From Thalassococcus halodurans (GTDB lineage: Bacteria; Pseudomonadota; Alphaproteobacteria; Rhodobacterales; Rhodobacteraceae), in the NCBI RefSeq assembly GCF_900108225.1, contig NZ_FNUZ01000001.1, positions 930,001 to 994,000 of the forward strand: 64,000 bases of DNA, in the 5' to 3' direction. The position numbers and the translations under genes are program-made. Shown here one piece after another: positions 35,360 through 44,502 of the stretch; positions within the stretch are counted from its first letter, which is position 1, and the number at the start of each line of letters is the position of its first letter. The notes beneath the pieces are model-generated. The model saw nothing but the letters and a program-made list of their open reading frames with translations, was not told the DNA's origin and did not search any database.

Positions 35360-35794
35360 CTAAACGACCTGCGCCGTCAGCCATGCAAGGATGATGAAGC
35401 GGCCTGTTTTGGCGATGGTCACAAGCAACAGGAACAGCCAGACGGGCGTGCGCATGATCCCTGCGATGACAGTGAAGGCGTCACCCAAAGGTGCCCAGCT
35501 TAGCAGCAGCGTCCAGACACCGTATTTGCGCCACCATTTGCGCGCACGTTCGATCTGGCTGTCGCTGACCGGAAACCAGCGTCTGCCGCGATAGCGTTCG
35601 AAGAATGTGCCAAGGAAATAGTTCAGGACCGAACCCAGAATGTTGCCGAAGCTAGAGACGGCAATCATCACCCAGATCGGGACGGTTCCTGCGGCCTGAA
35701 CGGCGACAAACACCACTTCCGACTGGAACGGAAGAATTGTAGCCGCCCCGAAGGCGGCTACAAAAAGCGAAACTAGCGATGTTAAGTCACCCAT
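35360..35794 (-). CDS. YqaA/DedA-like small membrane protein
   Basis: A 144-residue inner-membrane protein of the YqaA branch of the SNARE-associated/DedA superfamily. The characteristic GSVLNYFLGTFFERYRG motif follows FGNILG. Then come RARKWWRKYGVWTLLLSWAPLGDAFTVIAGIM and a hydrophobic C-terminus. Transport or lipid-translocation roles are proposed for the superfamily, not established for this branch. It converges with the cytochrome gene, with only a few bases between stops. Confidence 0.85.
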   Translation of the reverse strand: MGDLTSLVSLFVAAFGAATILPFQSEVVFVAVQAAGTVPIWVMIAVSSFGNILGSVLNYFLGTFFERYRGRRWFPVSDSQIERARKWWRKYGVWTLLLSWAPLGDAFTVIAGIMRTPVWLFLLLVTIAKTGRFIILAWLTAQVV

Positions 35795-35837
35795 AAAGCA
35801 CCCAGACCTTCATCCCTAAGGTCCGGGCGTTATGGTC

Positions 35838-36413
35838 TTAGCCGGCTGCGCTTGCAACGTCGAACTCACGTTCGTTCGACTGTTCGCGGGGCGGGCGGCC
35901 GATGACGTCGCGCAGTTCATCAAGCTCGATGAAGTTATCGGCTTGGCGGCGCAGTTCGTCAGCGATCATCGGGGGCTGGCTGCGGATTGTCGAAACAACA
36001 GATACGCGAACGCCCTGACGTTGCAGGCTCTCGACCAGCGGACGGAAATCGCCGTCACCCGAGAACAGAACGATGTGATCAACACGCGGAGCAAGCTCCA
36101 TCGCGTCGACGGTCAGTTCGATGTCCATGTTGCCTTTGACTTTCCGACGACCTTGGGCGTCGGTGTATTCCTTGGCGGGCTTGGTCACCATGGTAAAACC
36201 ATTGTAGTGAAGCCAGTCTACAAGCGGGCGGATCGGTGAATACTCGTCGTTTTCCAACAGCGCAGTGTAATAAAACGCGCGCACCATTTTACCACGACGT
36301 ACAAACTCCGTTCTCAAAAGCTTGTAGTCAATGTCAAAACCCAACGCCTTGGCTGCTGCGTAGAGATTTGACCCATCGATGAACAGCGCCAGCCGTTCGT
36401 CTTTGTAAAACAT
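35838..36413 (-). CDS. NYN-domain (LabA/DUF88-like) putative ribonuclease
   Basis: A 191-residue PIN-like NYN protein. The acidic pattern is complete: ALFIDGSNLYAAAKALG (first Asp), KGNMDIELTVDAM (two Asp) and VLFSGDGDFRPLVESL (Asp pair). NYN proteins are metal-dependent RNases in RNA processing; targets are unknown here. AAAGGACATTTT precedes the ATG, which decides the start; the longer frame upstream overlaps the folK promoter. The C-terminal 25 residues (GRPPREQSNEREFDVASAAG) are low-complexity. It is divergent from folK. Confidence 0.9.
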   Translation of the reverse strand: MFYKDERLALFIDGSNLYAAAKALGFDIDYKLLRTEFVRRGKMVRAFYYTALLENDEYSPIRPLVDWLHYNGFTMVTKPAKEYTDAQGRRKVKGNMDIELTVDAMELAPRVDHIVLFSGDGDFRPLVESLQRQGVRVSVVSTIRSQPPMIADELRRQADNFIELDELRDVIGRPPREQSNEREFDVASAAG

Positions 36414-36555
36414 AAAATGTCCTTTCAGTGAATTGCCAGCGCCAGATAAGAAGTGAGTGAAAAAAACTGACACTAACAGACTTTATACAATGTATGGAGC
36501 GATCCTTAGGATCAACCCTTGCGAACGTTCAAAAAAGGATAGGTCCTTACTCAAA

Positions 36556-37122
36556 ATGGAGCAAGAAATTCTAATCGCCTTAGGCGCGAATCTGCCTCAG
36601 TCACACAACCGACCTTCGGACACTCTGAAGGCGGCGATCACCGCTATCGGGCAAAGCACGTTGACGTTGAAAGCTGTTAGCCGCTTCTTCAAAACCCCCT
36701 GCTTTCCACCCGGCGCCGGACCGGATTATGTCAATGCTGTCATACGGTTACGAGCAGGCAAAGGGGAAAAGGCCAGTCAAATTCTCGCTATTTTGCATGA
36801 GATCGAAGAGGAATACGGCCGGACTCGCGATGTACGTTGGGGCATGCGGACGCTGGACCTTGATCTGCTAAGCTACGGAAATCAGGTGGCTCCTAGTCGA
36901 GACGATTATCTGTATTGGCAGCAGCTTCCGGCGGATGAACAGACCGTGCGCGCACCCGAATCGCTTATCCTGCCGCACCCCCGAATCCAGGACCGCGGGT
37001 TCGTGCTGGTGCCTGCGATGGATGTGGCCCCGGACTGGTGTCATCCGGTGTTGAAGCTGACCATATCCCAGATGTGTGCTGCACTGCCGCAAGAGGTACG
37101 AGATGAAGTGGTGCCGATTTGA
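36556..37122 (+). CDS. folK: 2-amino-4-hydroxy-6-hydroxymethyldihydropteridine pyrophosphokinase
   Basis: A 188-residue folate-pathway enzyme that transfers pyrophosphate from ATP to 6-hydroxymethyl-dihydropterin. Motifs: ILIALGANLPQSHN, FFKTPCFPPGAGPDYVNAV, and RWGMRTLDLDLLSYGN containing the two metal-binding Asp. LILPHPRIQDRGFVLVPAMDVAP is the C-terminal signature. A longer frame extends upstream with poor sequence; the ATG at MEQEILIALG fits the family. It is on the same strand as rpoZ, with about 80 bases between. Confidence 0.93.
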   Translation: MEQEILIALGANLPQSHNRPSDTLKAAITAIGQSTLTLKAVSRFFKTPCFPPGAGPDYVNAVIRLRAGKGEKASQILAILHEIEEEYGRTRDVRWGMRTLDLDLLSYGNQVAPSRDDYLYWQQLPADEQTVRAPESLILPHPRIQDRGFVLVPAMDVAPDWCHPVLKLTISQMCAALPQEVRDEVVPI

Positions 37123-37203
37123 CCGTTATGCCACCTTGCCATTCGGCCTTTGGCGCGTTAAATGTGCGCCTTCTGACAGAAATCCATATGAATGGAGACC
37201 TCC

Positions 37204-37557
37204 ATGGCCCGCGTGACGGTTGAAGATTGCGTTGACAAGGTACCTAACCGGTTCGAGCTTGTTATGCTTGCTGCACATCGTGCGCGCGAAATTTCGGCGG
37301 GTGCTCCGATCACTGTGGACCGCGACAACGACAAGAACCCTGTCGTTTCCCTGCGCGAGATTGCAGAAGAAACCCAGTCTGCCGACGAACTGCGTGAGCG
37401 TCTGATTGAATCCAACCAGACACAGATCGAAGTTGATGAGCCTGAAGATGACGCAATGGCGCTTCTGATGGGTGCAGAGCCGGACAAGCCGCAAGACGAC
37501 GACATGTCCGAAGAGAAGCTGCTCCGCGCACTGATGGAAGCACAAGGCGAAGGCTAA
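37204..37557 (+). CDS. rpoZ: DNA-directed RNA polymerase omega subunit
   Basis: A 117-residue omega subunit that helps assemble beta' and, in proteobacteria, contributes to ppGpp binding. It begins [20 protein letters not shown], with [12 protein letters not shown] and [16 protein letters not shown] following. The C-terminal half is acidic ([23 protein letters not shown]). A start four codons upstream is possible, but the ATG after GGAGACCTCC gives the usual N-terminus. It is directly upstream of rel, a common and functionally sensible pairing. Confidence 0.95.
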   Translation: MARVTVEDCVDKVPNRFELVMLAAHRAREISAGAPITVDRDNDKNPVVSLREIAEETQSADELRERLIESNQTQIEVDEPEDDAMALLMGAEPDKPQDDDMSEEKLLRALMEAQGEG

Positions 37558-37596
37558 GGTCCGCTTTTTGCGGGCCGGGTTAAGGAATACTGGCGC

Positions 37597-39735
37597 ATGA
37601 TCGCGGCCGAAGACCTGATTGCACTGGTCCGCAATTACAATCCCAAGACCAACGAAGCATTGATCCACGCGGCCTATGATTATGGCCGCGAGATGCATGA
37701 AGGGCAGTTCCGTCGTTCTGGCGAGCCCTATTTCACGCACCCTGTCGCCGTCGCCGCCATCCTGACCGAACAGAAACTGGATGACGCAACGCTGATCACC
37801 GCGTTGCTGCACGACACGATCGAAGACACCAAATCGACCTATGGCGAAGTGGCCGACAAGTTCGGCGACGAAATCGCTTCGCTGGTCGATGGTGTGACCA
37901 AGCTGACCAACCTTCAGCTGTCGTCGACCGAGACCAAACAGGCCGAAAACTTCCGCAAGCTGTTCATGGCGATGTCCAAGGACCTGCGCGTTATTCTGGT
38001 GAAACTCGCCGACCGTCTGCACAACATGCGGACGATCAAGGCGATGAAGCCTGAAAAGCAGCAGCAAAAAGCCCGCGAAACCATGGATATCTACGCGCCG
38101 CTGGCTGGCCGCATGGGTATGCAGTGGATGCGCGAAGAGCTTGAGGATCTGGCCTTCCGCGTGCTGAACCCCGAGGCGCGCGCGTCGATCATCCGCCGCT
38201 TTATCACGCTGCAGCGTGAAACCGGCGATGTGATCCACCGCATTACATCGGACATGCGCCACGAGCTGGACAACGCACATATCGAGGCAGAGGTTTTTGG
38301 CCGTGCGAAAAAGCCCTATTCGATCTGGCGCAAGATGCAGGAAAAGGACATGGGCTTTTCCCGCCTGTCCGACATCTATGGCTTCCGCATCATCACCCGA
38401 TCCGAGGCCGACTGTTATGCCGCCCTTGGTGTGATCCACCAGCGCTGGCGCGCGGTTCCGGGCCGGTTCAAAGACTACATCAGCCAGCCTAAATCTAACG
38501 GCTACCGGTCGATCCACACCACCGTGTCGGGCCGCGACGGCAAACGGGTCGAGGTTCAGATCAGAACCCGCCAGATGCACGAGGTTGCCGAAACCGGTGT
38601 TGCTGCGCACTGGTCCTATCGCGACGGTATCCGCGCACAGAACCCCTTTGCCGTGGATCCCGCCAAATGGATCGCATCGCTGACCGAACAGTTCGACGCA
38701 GAAGAAGACCACGATGAGTTCCTCGAAGCGGTCAAGCTCGAGATGTATTCGGATCAGGTGTTCTGCTTTACGCCCAAAGGTGACGTAGTGAAGCTGCCGA
38801 AAGGCGCGACACCGCTGGACTTTGCTTATGCGATCCACACGCGGATCGGTGCGGCCTGTGTGGGTGCCAAGGTTGATGGTCTGCGCGTACCTTTGTGGAC
38901 ACGTTTGAAAAACGGCCAGTCGGTCGAAATCATCACCGCCCAAGGCCAGACACCGCAGGCCACATGGCTGGACATCGCCAAAACCGGCAAAGCCAAAACT
39001 GCGATCCGCCGGTCGCTGCGTGAAGCGAACCGCGAACGTTTCATCAAGCTGGGTCAGGAACTGGCGCGTTCGGCGTTCGAGCATGTAGGCAAGAAAGCGT
39101 CGGACAAGGCGCTGGAAAAAGCGGCCCGCACATTGCGCCTTGAAGACCGCGAAACGCTGCTTGCCCGTCTAGGCAGTGCTGAACTGACATCGCGTGAGGT
39201 CATTCAGGCAGTTTACCCCGATCTGGCCCCGAAAGATGACGTTCAGGTCGACACAGAACGCGCCGTTATCGGTCTGACCCCCGGTCAGGGCTTTACCCGT
39301 GCGCGATGCTGTCAGCCGCTTCCGGGCGAACGGATCGTGGGCATCGCCCAACGCGGCAGTGGCGTGACCGTTCATGCCATCGATTGCGAGGCGCTTTCGG
39401 AACTCGAAGACCAGCCGGATCGTTGGTTGGATCTACACTGGGCAGACGGCACGCATCCTGCAGCTTATGACGTGACCCTGATTTTAACGATTGGTAACGA
39501 TGCAGGCGTTTTGGGTCGGATCTGCACATTGATTGGCGAACGTGGCGCAAATATCTCGGATCTAGAATTTTTGGATCGTAAACCTGATTTTTATCGGCTT
39601 CTCGTCGATATAGACCTGAGCGACGCCGAGCATTTGCATTCGGTTATTTCCGCGCTCGAAGCGGAAAGTGATGTTGCCTCGATCGAGCGCCGCCGCGACG
39701 CGACACTGTTAAAGCCATCGGTCCCTACCGAATGA
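37597..39735 (+). CDS. rel: Bifunctional (p)ppGpp synthetase/hydrolase (Rel/SpoT)
   Basis: A 712-residue stringent-response enzyme. In order: the HD hydrolase domain with TALLHDTIEDTKSTYG (about 65-80) and LADRLHNMRTI, and the synthetase domain with FRIITRSEADCYAALGVIH and QPKSNGYRSIHTTVSG plus VEVQIRTRQMHEVAE. They are followed by the TGS domain (VFCFTPKGDVVKLPKGATPLDFAY) and a C-terminal zinc-finger/ACT region (RCCQPLPGERIVGI; DVTLILTIGNDAGVLGRI). Both catalytic halves look intact, as expected when a species has one long Rel. It follows rpoZ by 39 bases. Confidence 0.96.
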   Translation: MIAAEDLIALVRNYNPKTNEALIHAAYDYGREMHEGQFRRSGEPYFTHPVAVAAILTEQKLDDATLITALLHDTIEDTKSTYGEVADKFGDEIASLVDGVTKLTNLQLSSTETKQAENFRKLFMAMSKDLRVILVKLADRLHNMRTIKAMKPEKQQQKARETMDIYAPLAGRMGMQWMREELEDLAFRVLNPEARASIIRRFITLQRETGDVIHRITSDMRHELDNAHIEAEVFGRAKKPYSIWRKMQEKDMGFSRLSDIYGFRIITRSEADCYAALGVIHQRWRAVPGRFKDYISQPKSNGYRSIHTTVSGRDGKRVEVQIRTRQMHEVAETGVAAHWSYRDGIRAQNPFAVDPAKWIASLTEQFDAEEDHDEFLEAVKLEMYSDQVFCFTPKGDVVKLPKGATPLDFAYAIHTRIGAACVGAKVDGLRVPLWTRLKNGQSVEIITAQGQTPQATWLDIAKTGKAKTAIRRSLREANRERFIKLGQELARSAFEHVGKKASDKALEKAARTLRLEDRETLLARLGSAELTSREVIQAVYPDLAPKDDVQVDTERAVIGLTPGQGFTRARCCQPLPGERIVGIAQRGSGVTVHAIDCEALSELEDQPDRWLDLHWADGTHPAAYDVTLILTIGNDAGVLGRICTLIGERGANISDLEFLDRKPDFYRLLVDIDLSDAEHLHSVISALEAESDVASIERRRDATLLKPSVPTE

Positions 39736-39755
39736 GGCACGAGGAAGGATAGAGT

Positions 39756-40400
39756 TTGGTCTTTAAGCGCCGCGACAGGCAGCCGTTATATCAACGGGCT
39801 CTCCGTGCGCTCTGGCCAAAGGGTGGCTGGGCGCGTGCTGCGCGGTACATCAAACACCGAATCCATCGTCTTCCCGACCCCCCCGAAAAAATCGCACGCG
39901 GCATTTTTGCCGGTGTCATGACCACTTTCACGCCTTTCTACGGCTTCCACTTTTTCTTTGCGTGGATTCTGGCGCTTGCAGTGCGGGGTAACGTGGTTGC
40001 CGCGCTTCTGGGCACGTTCTTTGGCAATCCGCTGACCTACGTGCCGATTGGCGTGATTTCGATGAAGACCGGCTATTGGATGCTGGGCATCGAACGCGAC
40101 CCTGAACACCACGGATCACTTGGGAAAAAATTCATACGGGCTGGTCAGGATTTGTGGGACAACCTGATGTCTCTGTTCACCGGCGCGTCGCCCGACTGGA
40201 CCGATCTGGCGATTTTCTATCGCGAAGTGTTCTACCCCTATCTGGTCGGCGGTATTGTTCCCGGCATCATCACCGGTCTGGTGGCCTACTACCTGTCCGT
40301 CCCCCTGATCCGCGCTTATCAGAACCGTCGCAAGGGTGCGCTGAAAGCACGCTTGGCCAAATTGAAAAAACGGGCTGACGAGACACTGTCATCAGACTAG
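39756..40400 (+). CDS. DUF2062 domain membrane protein
   Basis: A 214-residue protein from a TTG start, with AGGAAGGA upstream. The DUF2062 pattern is clear: [30 protein letters not shown], then [19 protein letters not shown], and a C-terminal membrane helix ([25 protein letters not shown]). The tail is basic ([10 protein letters not shown]). Function is not established for the family. In Rhodobacterales it commonly sits between rel and pdxJ. Confidence 0.87.
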   Translation: MVFKRRDRQPLYQRALRALWPKGGWARAARYIKHRIHRLPDPPEKIARGIFAGVMTTFTPFYGFHFFFAWILALAVRGNVVAALLGTFFGNPLTYVPIGVISMKTGYWMLGIERDPEHHGSLGKKFIRAGQDLWDNLMSLFTGASPDWTDLAIFYREVFYPYLVGGIVPGIITGLVAYYLSVPLIRAYQNRRKGALKARLAKLKKRADETLSSD

Positions 40401-40428
40401 GTTCACCCTGAACAGCGGGAGCGAACAG

Positions 40429-41181
40429 ATGACCGAATTCAAAGGCAAATTGCGGCTTGGCGTGAACATCGACCACGTCGCCACGGTACGGAACGCGCGT
40501 GGCGGGGCCTATCCCGATCCGGTGCGCGCGGCCAAAATCGCCGAAGAGGCCGGCGCTGACGGAATCACCGCTCACCTGCGCGAAGACCGCCGTCACATCA
40601 TGGACGCCGATATCGATGCGCTGATGGAGCAGCTGAGCGTTCCGCTGAACTTTGAAATGGCCGCGACAGAAGAGATGCAGAAGATCGCCCTGCGCCACAA
40701 ACCGCATGCGGTGTGCATCGTTCCGGAAAAGCGCGAAGAGCGGACCACCGAAGGCGGGCTTGAGGTTGCGCGCGAGGAAAACAAGCTGGCCCATTACATC
40801 GCGCCGCTGCGTGACGCTGGTTGCCGCGTGTCGATTTTTATCGCCGCCGACAAGCGCCAGATCGAAGCCGCCCATCGCATCGGGGCCGAGGTGATCGAAC
40901 TGCACACCGGTGCCTATTGCGATTACCACGCAGAGGGCCGTTTCGACGAACGGGACAAGGAACTGGCCGCGCTGACAGAGATGGCGGCCTTTGCCGACAG
41001 CCTGGGGCTCGAGGTGCACGCCGGTCACGGCCTGACGTACGACACGGTCACGCCGATTGCCGCCCTGCCCCAAGTGATGGAATTGAACATCGGCCACTTC
41101 CTGATCGGTGAATCTATCTTCCGAGGCTTGGCCCCCGCGATCACGGAAATGCGCCGCGTGATGGACGCGGCCCGCGCATGA
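40429..41181 (+). CDS. pdxJ: Pyridoxine 5'-phosphate synthase
   Basis: A 250-residue TIM-barrel enzyme that condenses 3-amino-2-oxopropyl phosphate (from PdxA) with deoxyxylulose 5-phosphate to make pyridoxine 5'-phosphate. Signature segments are [48 protein letters not shown] and [16 protein letters not shown] good ribosome site (GAGCGAACAG) precedes the ATG. It overlaps the next gene by four bases. Confidence 0.96.
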   Translation: MTEFKGKLRLGVNIDHVATVRNARGGAYPDPVRAAKIAEEAGADGITAHLREDRRHIMDADIDALMEQLSVPLNFEMAATEEMQKIALRHKPHAVCIVPEKREERTTEGGLEVAREENKLAHYIAPLRDAGCRVSIFIAADKRQIEAAHRIGAEVIELHTGAYCDYHAEGRFDERDKELAALTEMAAFADSLGLEVHAGHGLTYDTVTPIAALPQVMELNIGHFLIGESIFRGLAPAITEMRRVMDAARA

Positions 41182-41627
41182 TCCGGTTCGCGGCACTGGC
41201 CGCCGCCTGCGCGATGGCAGGTGCGGCCTCGGCCGAGCCTGCGACGCTGTCCGAATGCGACGGTTTCACGGCCAGCGCCCGCAATCTGATGATGCCGCCA
41301 TCCGAAAGCATCCGCCAGTTCGCCAATGGCGCAGTGCGCTTGTACTGGCTGGATACCGTAGAACCCGCCTGCTGTTCGTCGCACCTGATGGTGATCCAGC
41401 CCGCGCCGAACGACCCCTATGAGATGTGCACGCTTGTCTCTGCCTCGGAAAACCTGGGCTTCGGGGGCATGGACCTGTCTGGTGCTGCGGCGAACTACGA
41501 ACCGACCGTTGGCCTGACAGTCAGCATTCCCGTCAATGTCTGGGAAGGCGACGGCCCTGACCCTGCGACGCTGTATGTGGTGATCAACCAGGGCGCAGGC
41601 ACTGTCGAAACCGAGGTCGTTCAATGA
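41178..41627 (+). CDS. Small secreted cysteine-containing protein of unknown function
   Basis: Not recognised. A 149-residue protein with a Sec signal ending ASA ([19 protein letters not shown]). The mature part has four cysteines (C27, C65, C66, C84), probably disulfide-linked in the periplasm, and a glycine-rich middle ([13 protein letters not shown]). No catalytic motif is visible. Its ATG overlaps the pdxJ stop and its stop overlaps the acpS start, each by four bases, so it is tightly coupled to both and probably a long-standing member of the operon. Confidence 0.75.
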   Translation: MIRFAALAAACAMAGAASAEPATLSECDGFTASARNLMMPPSESIRQFANGAVRLYWLDTVEPACCSSHLMVIQPAPNDPYEMCTLVSASENLGFGGMDLSGAAANYEPTVGLTVSIPVNVWEGDGPDPATLYVVINQGAGTVETEVVQ

Positions 41628-42031
41628 TCTTGGGGATCGGCAGCGATCTGGCCAATATCGACCGGATTCAAGGCACGCTTGACCGCTTTGGCGACAGGTT
41701 CCGCAACCGTGTGTTCACCGAAACCGAACAGCGCAAATCGGAATCCCGCGCGGATGTGGCAGGCACCTACGCCAAACGCTGGGCCGCAAAAGAGGCGTGC
41801 TCCAAGGCGTTGGGCACCGGCCTTCGGATGGGGATCAGCTGGAAAGACATGGCCGTGTCGAACCTGCGCACGGGCCAGCCCGTGATGGCGGTTACCGGTT
41901 GGGCCAAAGAACGTCTGGATGAGATGACCCCCGAAGGCCATGAAGCCATCATTCACGTTACCCTGACCGATGATCACCCTTGGGCGCAGGCCTTTGTGGT
42001 GATCGAGGCGCGGCGGATCACAGCGCCATAG
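41624..42031 (+). CDS. acpS: Holo-[acyl-carrier-protein] synthase
   Basis: A 135-residue phosphopantetheinyl transferase that activates acyl carrier protein from coenzyme A. It starts [19 protein letters not shown] with the metal-binding Asp of GSDL, followed by [16 protein letters not shown] with the second acidic residue and catalytic Lys. Length and motifs are typical. It overlaps the preceding secreted-protein gene (ATGA) and is followed by lepB. Confidence 0.95.
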   Translation: MILGIGSDLANIDRIQGTLDRFGDRFRNRVFTETEQRKSESRADVAGTYAKRWAAKEACSKALGTGLRMGISWKDMAVSNLRTGQPVMAVTGWAKERLDEMTPEGHEAIIHVTLTDDHPWAQAFVVIEARRITAP

Positions 42032-42114
42032 AGGCGCAGCAGCTCTAGCAACCTTGACTTCACCATGCCTGCCCCGCAAGAAGCCAGCGACCTAATCGAC
42101 GAGGAAGCCAAGTC

Positions 42115-42948
42115 ATGACAACCGAGACCAAATCAGGCGGATTTCTGGAAACCGTCAAAACGGTCGTCTATGCACTGCTGATCGCGGGTGTCATCCGCAC
42201 CCTGTTCTTTCAACCGTTCTGGATCCCGTCGGGGTCGATGAAAGACACGCTGCTGATCGGCGACTTCCTGTTCGTGAACAAAATGGCCTACGGCTATTCC
42301 TATGCATCCTGCCCGTCGATTTATATTCCCAACTTTGGCATCGACATCGATGCCGAGGATGTCTGCGGCATGTTCGACGGCGACAACACACGTCTGTTCG
42401 GCAGCGAACCCGAGCGCGGTGATGTGGTGGTCTTCCGCCACCCTGTGACGGGCCGCGACTTTATCAAACGTCTGATCGGTCTGCCGGGTGACAAGGTTCA
42501 GGTGCGCGAAGGTCTGGTCTACATCAACGACGTCCCGGTCGAGGTCACACCCGACGGCACGTTTGAGGAAACCGCCGCGCCCCAAGGCCCCCATGCGCTG
42601 CGTCCGCGTTGTGCGAACGGCCCTGTCGGTGATGGCGGCGTCTGCATCAAGCAGAAATTCGTTGAAACCCTGCCAAACGGTGTCAGCCACAGCATCCTGA
42701 ACATCGGCACGCAAGGGTCCGATAACACCCCCGTCTACGAAGTGCCCGAAGGCCATTACTTCTTCATGGGCGACAACCGCGACAACTCGTCTGACAGCCG
42801 TGTGCCGACCATCGCGAATGGCGTGGGCTTTGTGCCGTTCGAAAACCTCGTCGGTCGCGCCGACCGCGTCATGTTCTCGTCTGCGGGCAGCTCGATGCTG
42901 TTCTTCTGGACATGGCGGGGGGATCGTTTCTTTAAGGCGATCCAGTGA
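42115..42948 (+). CDS. lepB: Signal peptidase I
   Basis: A 277-residue membrane protease removing Sec signal peptides. A membrane helix ([19 protein letters not shown]) precedes the catalytic Ser in [14 protein letters not shown] (S41), and the general base Lys is in [14 protein letters not shown] (K118). The C-terminal box is [14 protein letters not shown]. Between them is a long insert with cysteines ([35 protein letters not shown]) that could form periplasmic disulfides. It overlaps rnc by four bases. Confidence 0.96.
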   Translation: MTTETKSGGFLETVKTVVYALLIAGVIRTLFFQPFWIPSGSMKDTLLIGDFLFVNKMAYGYSYASCPSIYIPNFGIDIDAEDVCGMFDGDNTRLFGSEPERGDVVVFRHPVTGRDFIKRLIGLPGDKVQVREGLVYINDVPVEVTPDGTFEETAAPQGPHALRPRCANGPVGDGGVCIKQKFVETLPNGVSHSILNIGTQGSDNTPVYEVPEGHYFFMGDNRDNSSDSRVPTIANGVGFVPFENLVGRADRVMFSSAGSSMLFFWTWRGDRFFKAIQ

Positions 42949-43628
42949 AACGCTCGGCCGAAATAAGCGCGCTTGAGGGCCGCATCGGCTATGAGTTCAA
43001 GCAGGTCCAGCTGTTGCAGCGGGCCCTGATCCATTCGTCCATGTCCGGCCCCAACCGCGAAGACAACCAGCGGCTGGAATTTCTGGGCGACCGTGTTCTT
43101 GGCCTTGTGATGGCCGAAGCGCTTCTGGACAAGGACAACAAGGCAACCGAAGGCCAGCTGGCCCCGCGCTTTAATGCCTTGGTGCGCAAGGAAACCTGCG
43201 CCGATGTCGCGCGCGAGTTCGAATTTGGCGAAGCGTTGAAGCTTGGCCGATCCGAACGCCTGTCCGGTGGCCGCCGCAAAATGGCGCTGTTGGGCGACGC
43301 GATGGAGGCGGTGATTGCAGCCGTCTATATGGACGGCGGGTTTTCCGAGGCCAAATCGCTGGTCCTGCGGTTGTGGGGCAAACGGATTGATTCCGTCGAA
43401 GAAGACGCGCGCGATCCCAAAACCTCGCTTCAGGAATGGGCCCAAGCCCGCCGCATGCCGCCCCCCGCCTATATCGAGGTGTCCCGCAGCGGCCCCGACC
43501 ACCAGCCGGTCTTTACCATCGAGGCACGTCTGGAAAACGGCGAAACCTGTCAGGCGACCGCGGGCAGCAAACGACTGGCGGAACAAGCCGCCGCAAAGGC
43601 ACTGCTGGAACGGTTGGAAAAGTCCTGA
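42945..43628 (+). CDS. rnc: Ribonuclease III
   Basis: A 227-residue double-strand-specific RNase. The signature [18 protein letters not shown] holds catalytic Glu and Asp, and [18 protein letters not shown] holds the second Asp/Glu pair. The dsRNA-binding domain is [20 protein letters not shown] to the C-terminus. It is normally followed by era, but here an unrelated catabolic block and a terminator intervene. Confidence 0.96.
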   Translation: MKRSAEISALEGRIGYEFKQVQLLQRALIHSSMSGPNREDNQRLEFLGDRVLGLVMAEALLDKDNKATEGQLAPRFNALVRKETCADVAREFEFGEALKLGRSERLSGGRRKMALLGDAMEAVIAAVYMDGGFSEAKSLVLRLWGKRIDSVEEDARDPKTSLQEWAQARRMPPPAYIEVSRSGPDHQPVFTIEARLENGETCQATAGSKRLAEQAAAKALLERLEKS

Positions 43629-43684
43629 GCCGGCCGATCTAATCCCTTCATCGAGGTCACAGTAGCTGGGGCCTGAAAGAATAA

Positions 43685-43705
43685 GGGCAGCCATAAAGGC
43701 TGCCC
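43685..43705 (-). terminator. Terminator of the sugar-acid operon (leftward)
   Basis: GGGCAGCC-ATAAA-GGCTGCCC is a perfect eight-base stem; on the leftward strand it is followed by TTATTCTTT. It lies just beyond the RraA-like gene. Confidence 0.7.
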
Positions 43706-43720
43706 CATTCCAAGATCTTC

Positions 43721-43756
43721 ATGCGGCGCGGGGAGAAGGGTGCGCCGCATTTCTTA
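43721..43756 (+). terminator. Candidate terminator of the lepB-rnc transcript
   Basis: ATGCGGCGC ... GCGCCGCAT, a nine-base stem with a 12-base loop, then TTTCTT on the rightward strand. It overlaps the 3' end of the convergent RraA-like gene by three bases. Confidence 0.5.
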
Positions 43757-44464
43757 GCGGCCGTTTTCGGCACGCCACTTTTTGAAGATCTCAAGGTTTT
43801 CTTCCTGTGTTGCAGGATAAAGACCGATGATCGTCGCCCCGCCTTTGACGCGTTCCACGACAAAGTCTTCGTAGGCTGTCATCTCAACCGCTTCATCGGC
43901 GATCTCGTCGGCGATTTCGGCAGGGATCACGATAACGCAGTCTTCATCACCCACGATCACATCACCGGGGAATACCGGCGCGTCGCCACAGCCGATCGGG
44001 CCATTGATTTCGATCGCTTCGTGCAGCGTCAGGTTTGTCGGGCTGGACGACTGTGTGTGGTAGGCGGGAATATCCAGTTCGCCAATCGTTGCCGCATCAC
44101 GGAAGCCACCGTCAGTCACGATGCCAGCACCACCACGGACCATCAGGCGTGTGACAAGGATATCACCCGCAGACGCGGCGCGCGCATCCTTGCGGCTGTC
44201 GATGACCATAACGTGGCCTTCGGGGCACTGTTCGATAGCAACGCGCTGGGGATGTTCCGGATTGCGGAATTCGACCAGCTGGTTGCGGTCTTCGCGGGCC
44301 GGCATATAGCGCAGCGTAAAGGCCGGACCGACCATGTTCACGCCTTTGCCTTTGACCGGATGCACGCCCTGAATGACCTGATTGCGCAGGCCGCGTTTGT
44401 ACAGCGCCGTGGCAAGCGTCGCGACGGAGACACCCATCAGCTTTTCGCGGGTTTCCTGTTTCAT
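43754..44464 (-). CDS. RraA-like protein (4-hydroxy-4-methyl-2-oxoglutarate aldolase/demethylmenaquinone methyltransferase-like fold)
   Basis: A 236-residue protein of the RraA/HMG-aldolase superfamily. The active-site loop ADIL-type motif ASAGDILVTRLMVRGGAGIV and TDGGFRDAATIG (R122, D123) match the pyruvate/metal-binding residues of the aldolase branch. Family members in sugar-acid clusters often serve as metal-dependent aldolases or decarboxylases on 2-oxo acids, so it may add a side step to the pathway here. The ATG is preceded by GAGGAGAACC, which fixes the start. It is the last gene of the leftward operon. Confidence 0.85.
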   Translation of the reverse strand: MKQETREKLMGVSVATLATALYKRGLRNQVIQGVHPVKGKGVNMVGPAFTLRYMPAREDRNQLVEFRNPEHPQRVAIEQCPEGHVMVIDSRKDARAASAGDILVTRLMVRGGAGIVTDGGFRDAATIGELDIPAYHTQSSSPTNLTLHEAIEINGPIGCGDAPVFPGDVIVGDEDCVIVIPAEIADEIADEAVEMTAYEDFVVERVKGGATIIGLYPATQEENLEIFKKWRAENGR

Positions 44465-44502
44465 TTCTCGGTTCTCCTCGACCGTCGTAATCGTTGTGTG
44501 GC

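Noticed and set aside
37126-39084. 652-codon open frame opposite rpoZ and rel
   Set aside because: It is an antisense shadow of two well-supported genes, with repetitive low-complexity content and no start signal.
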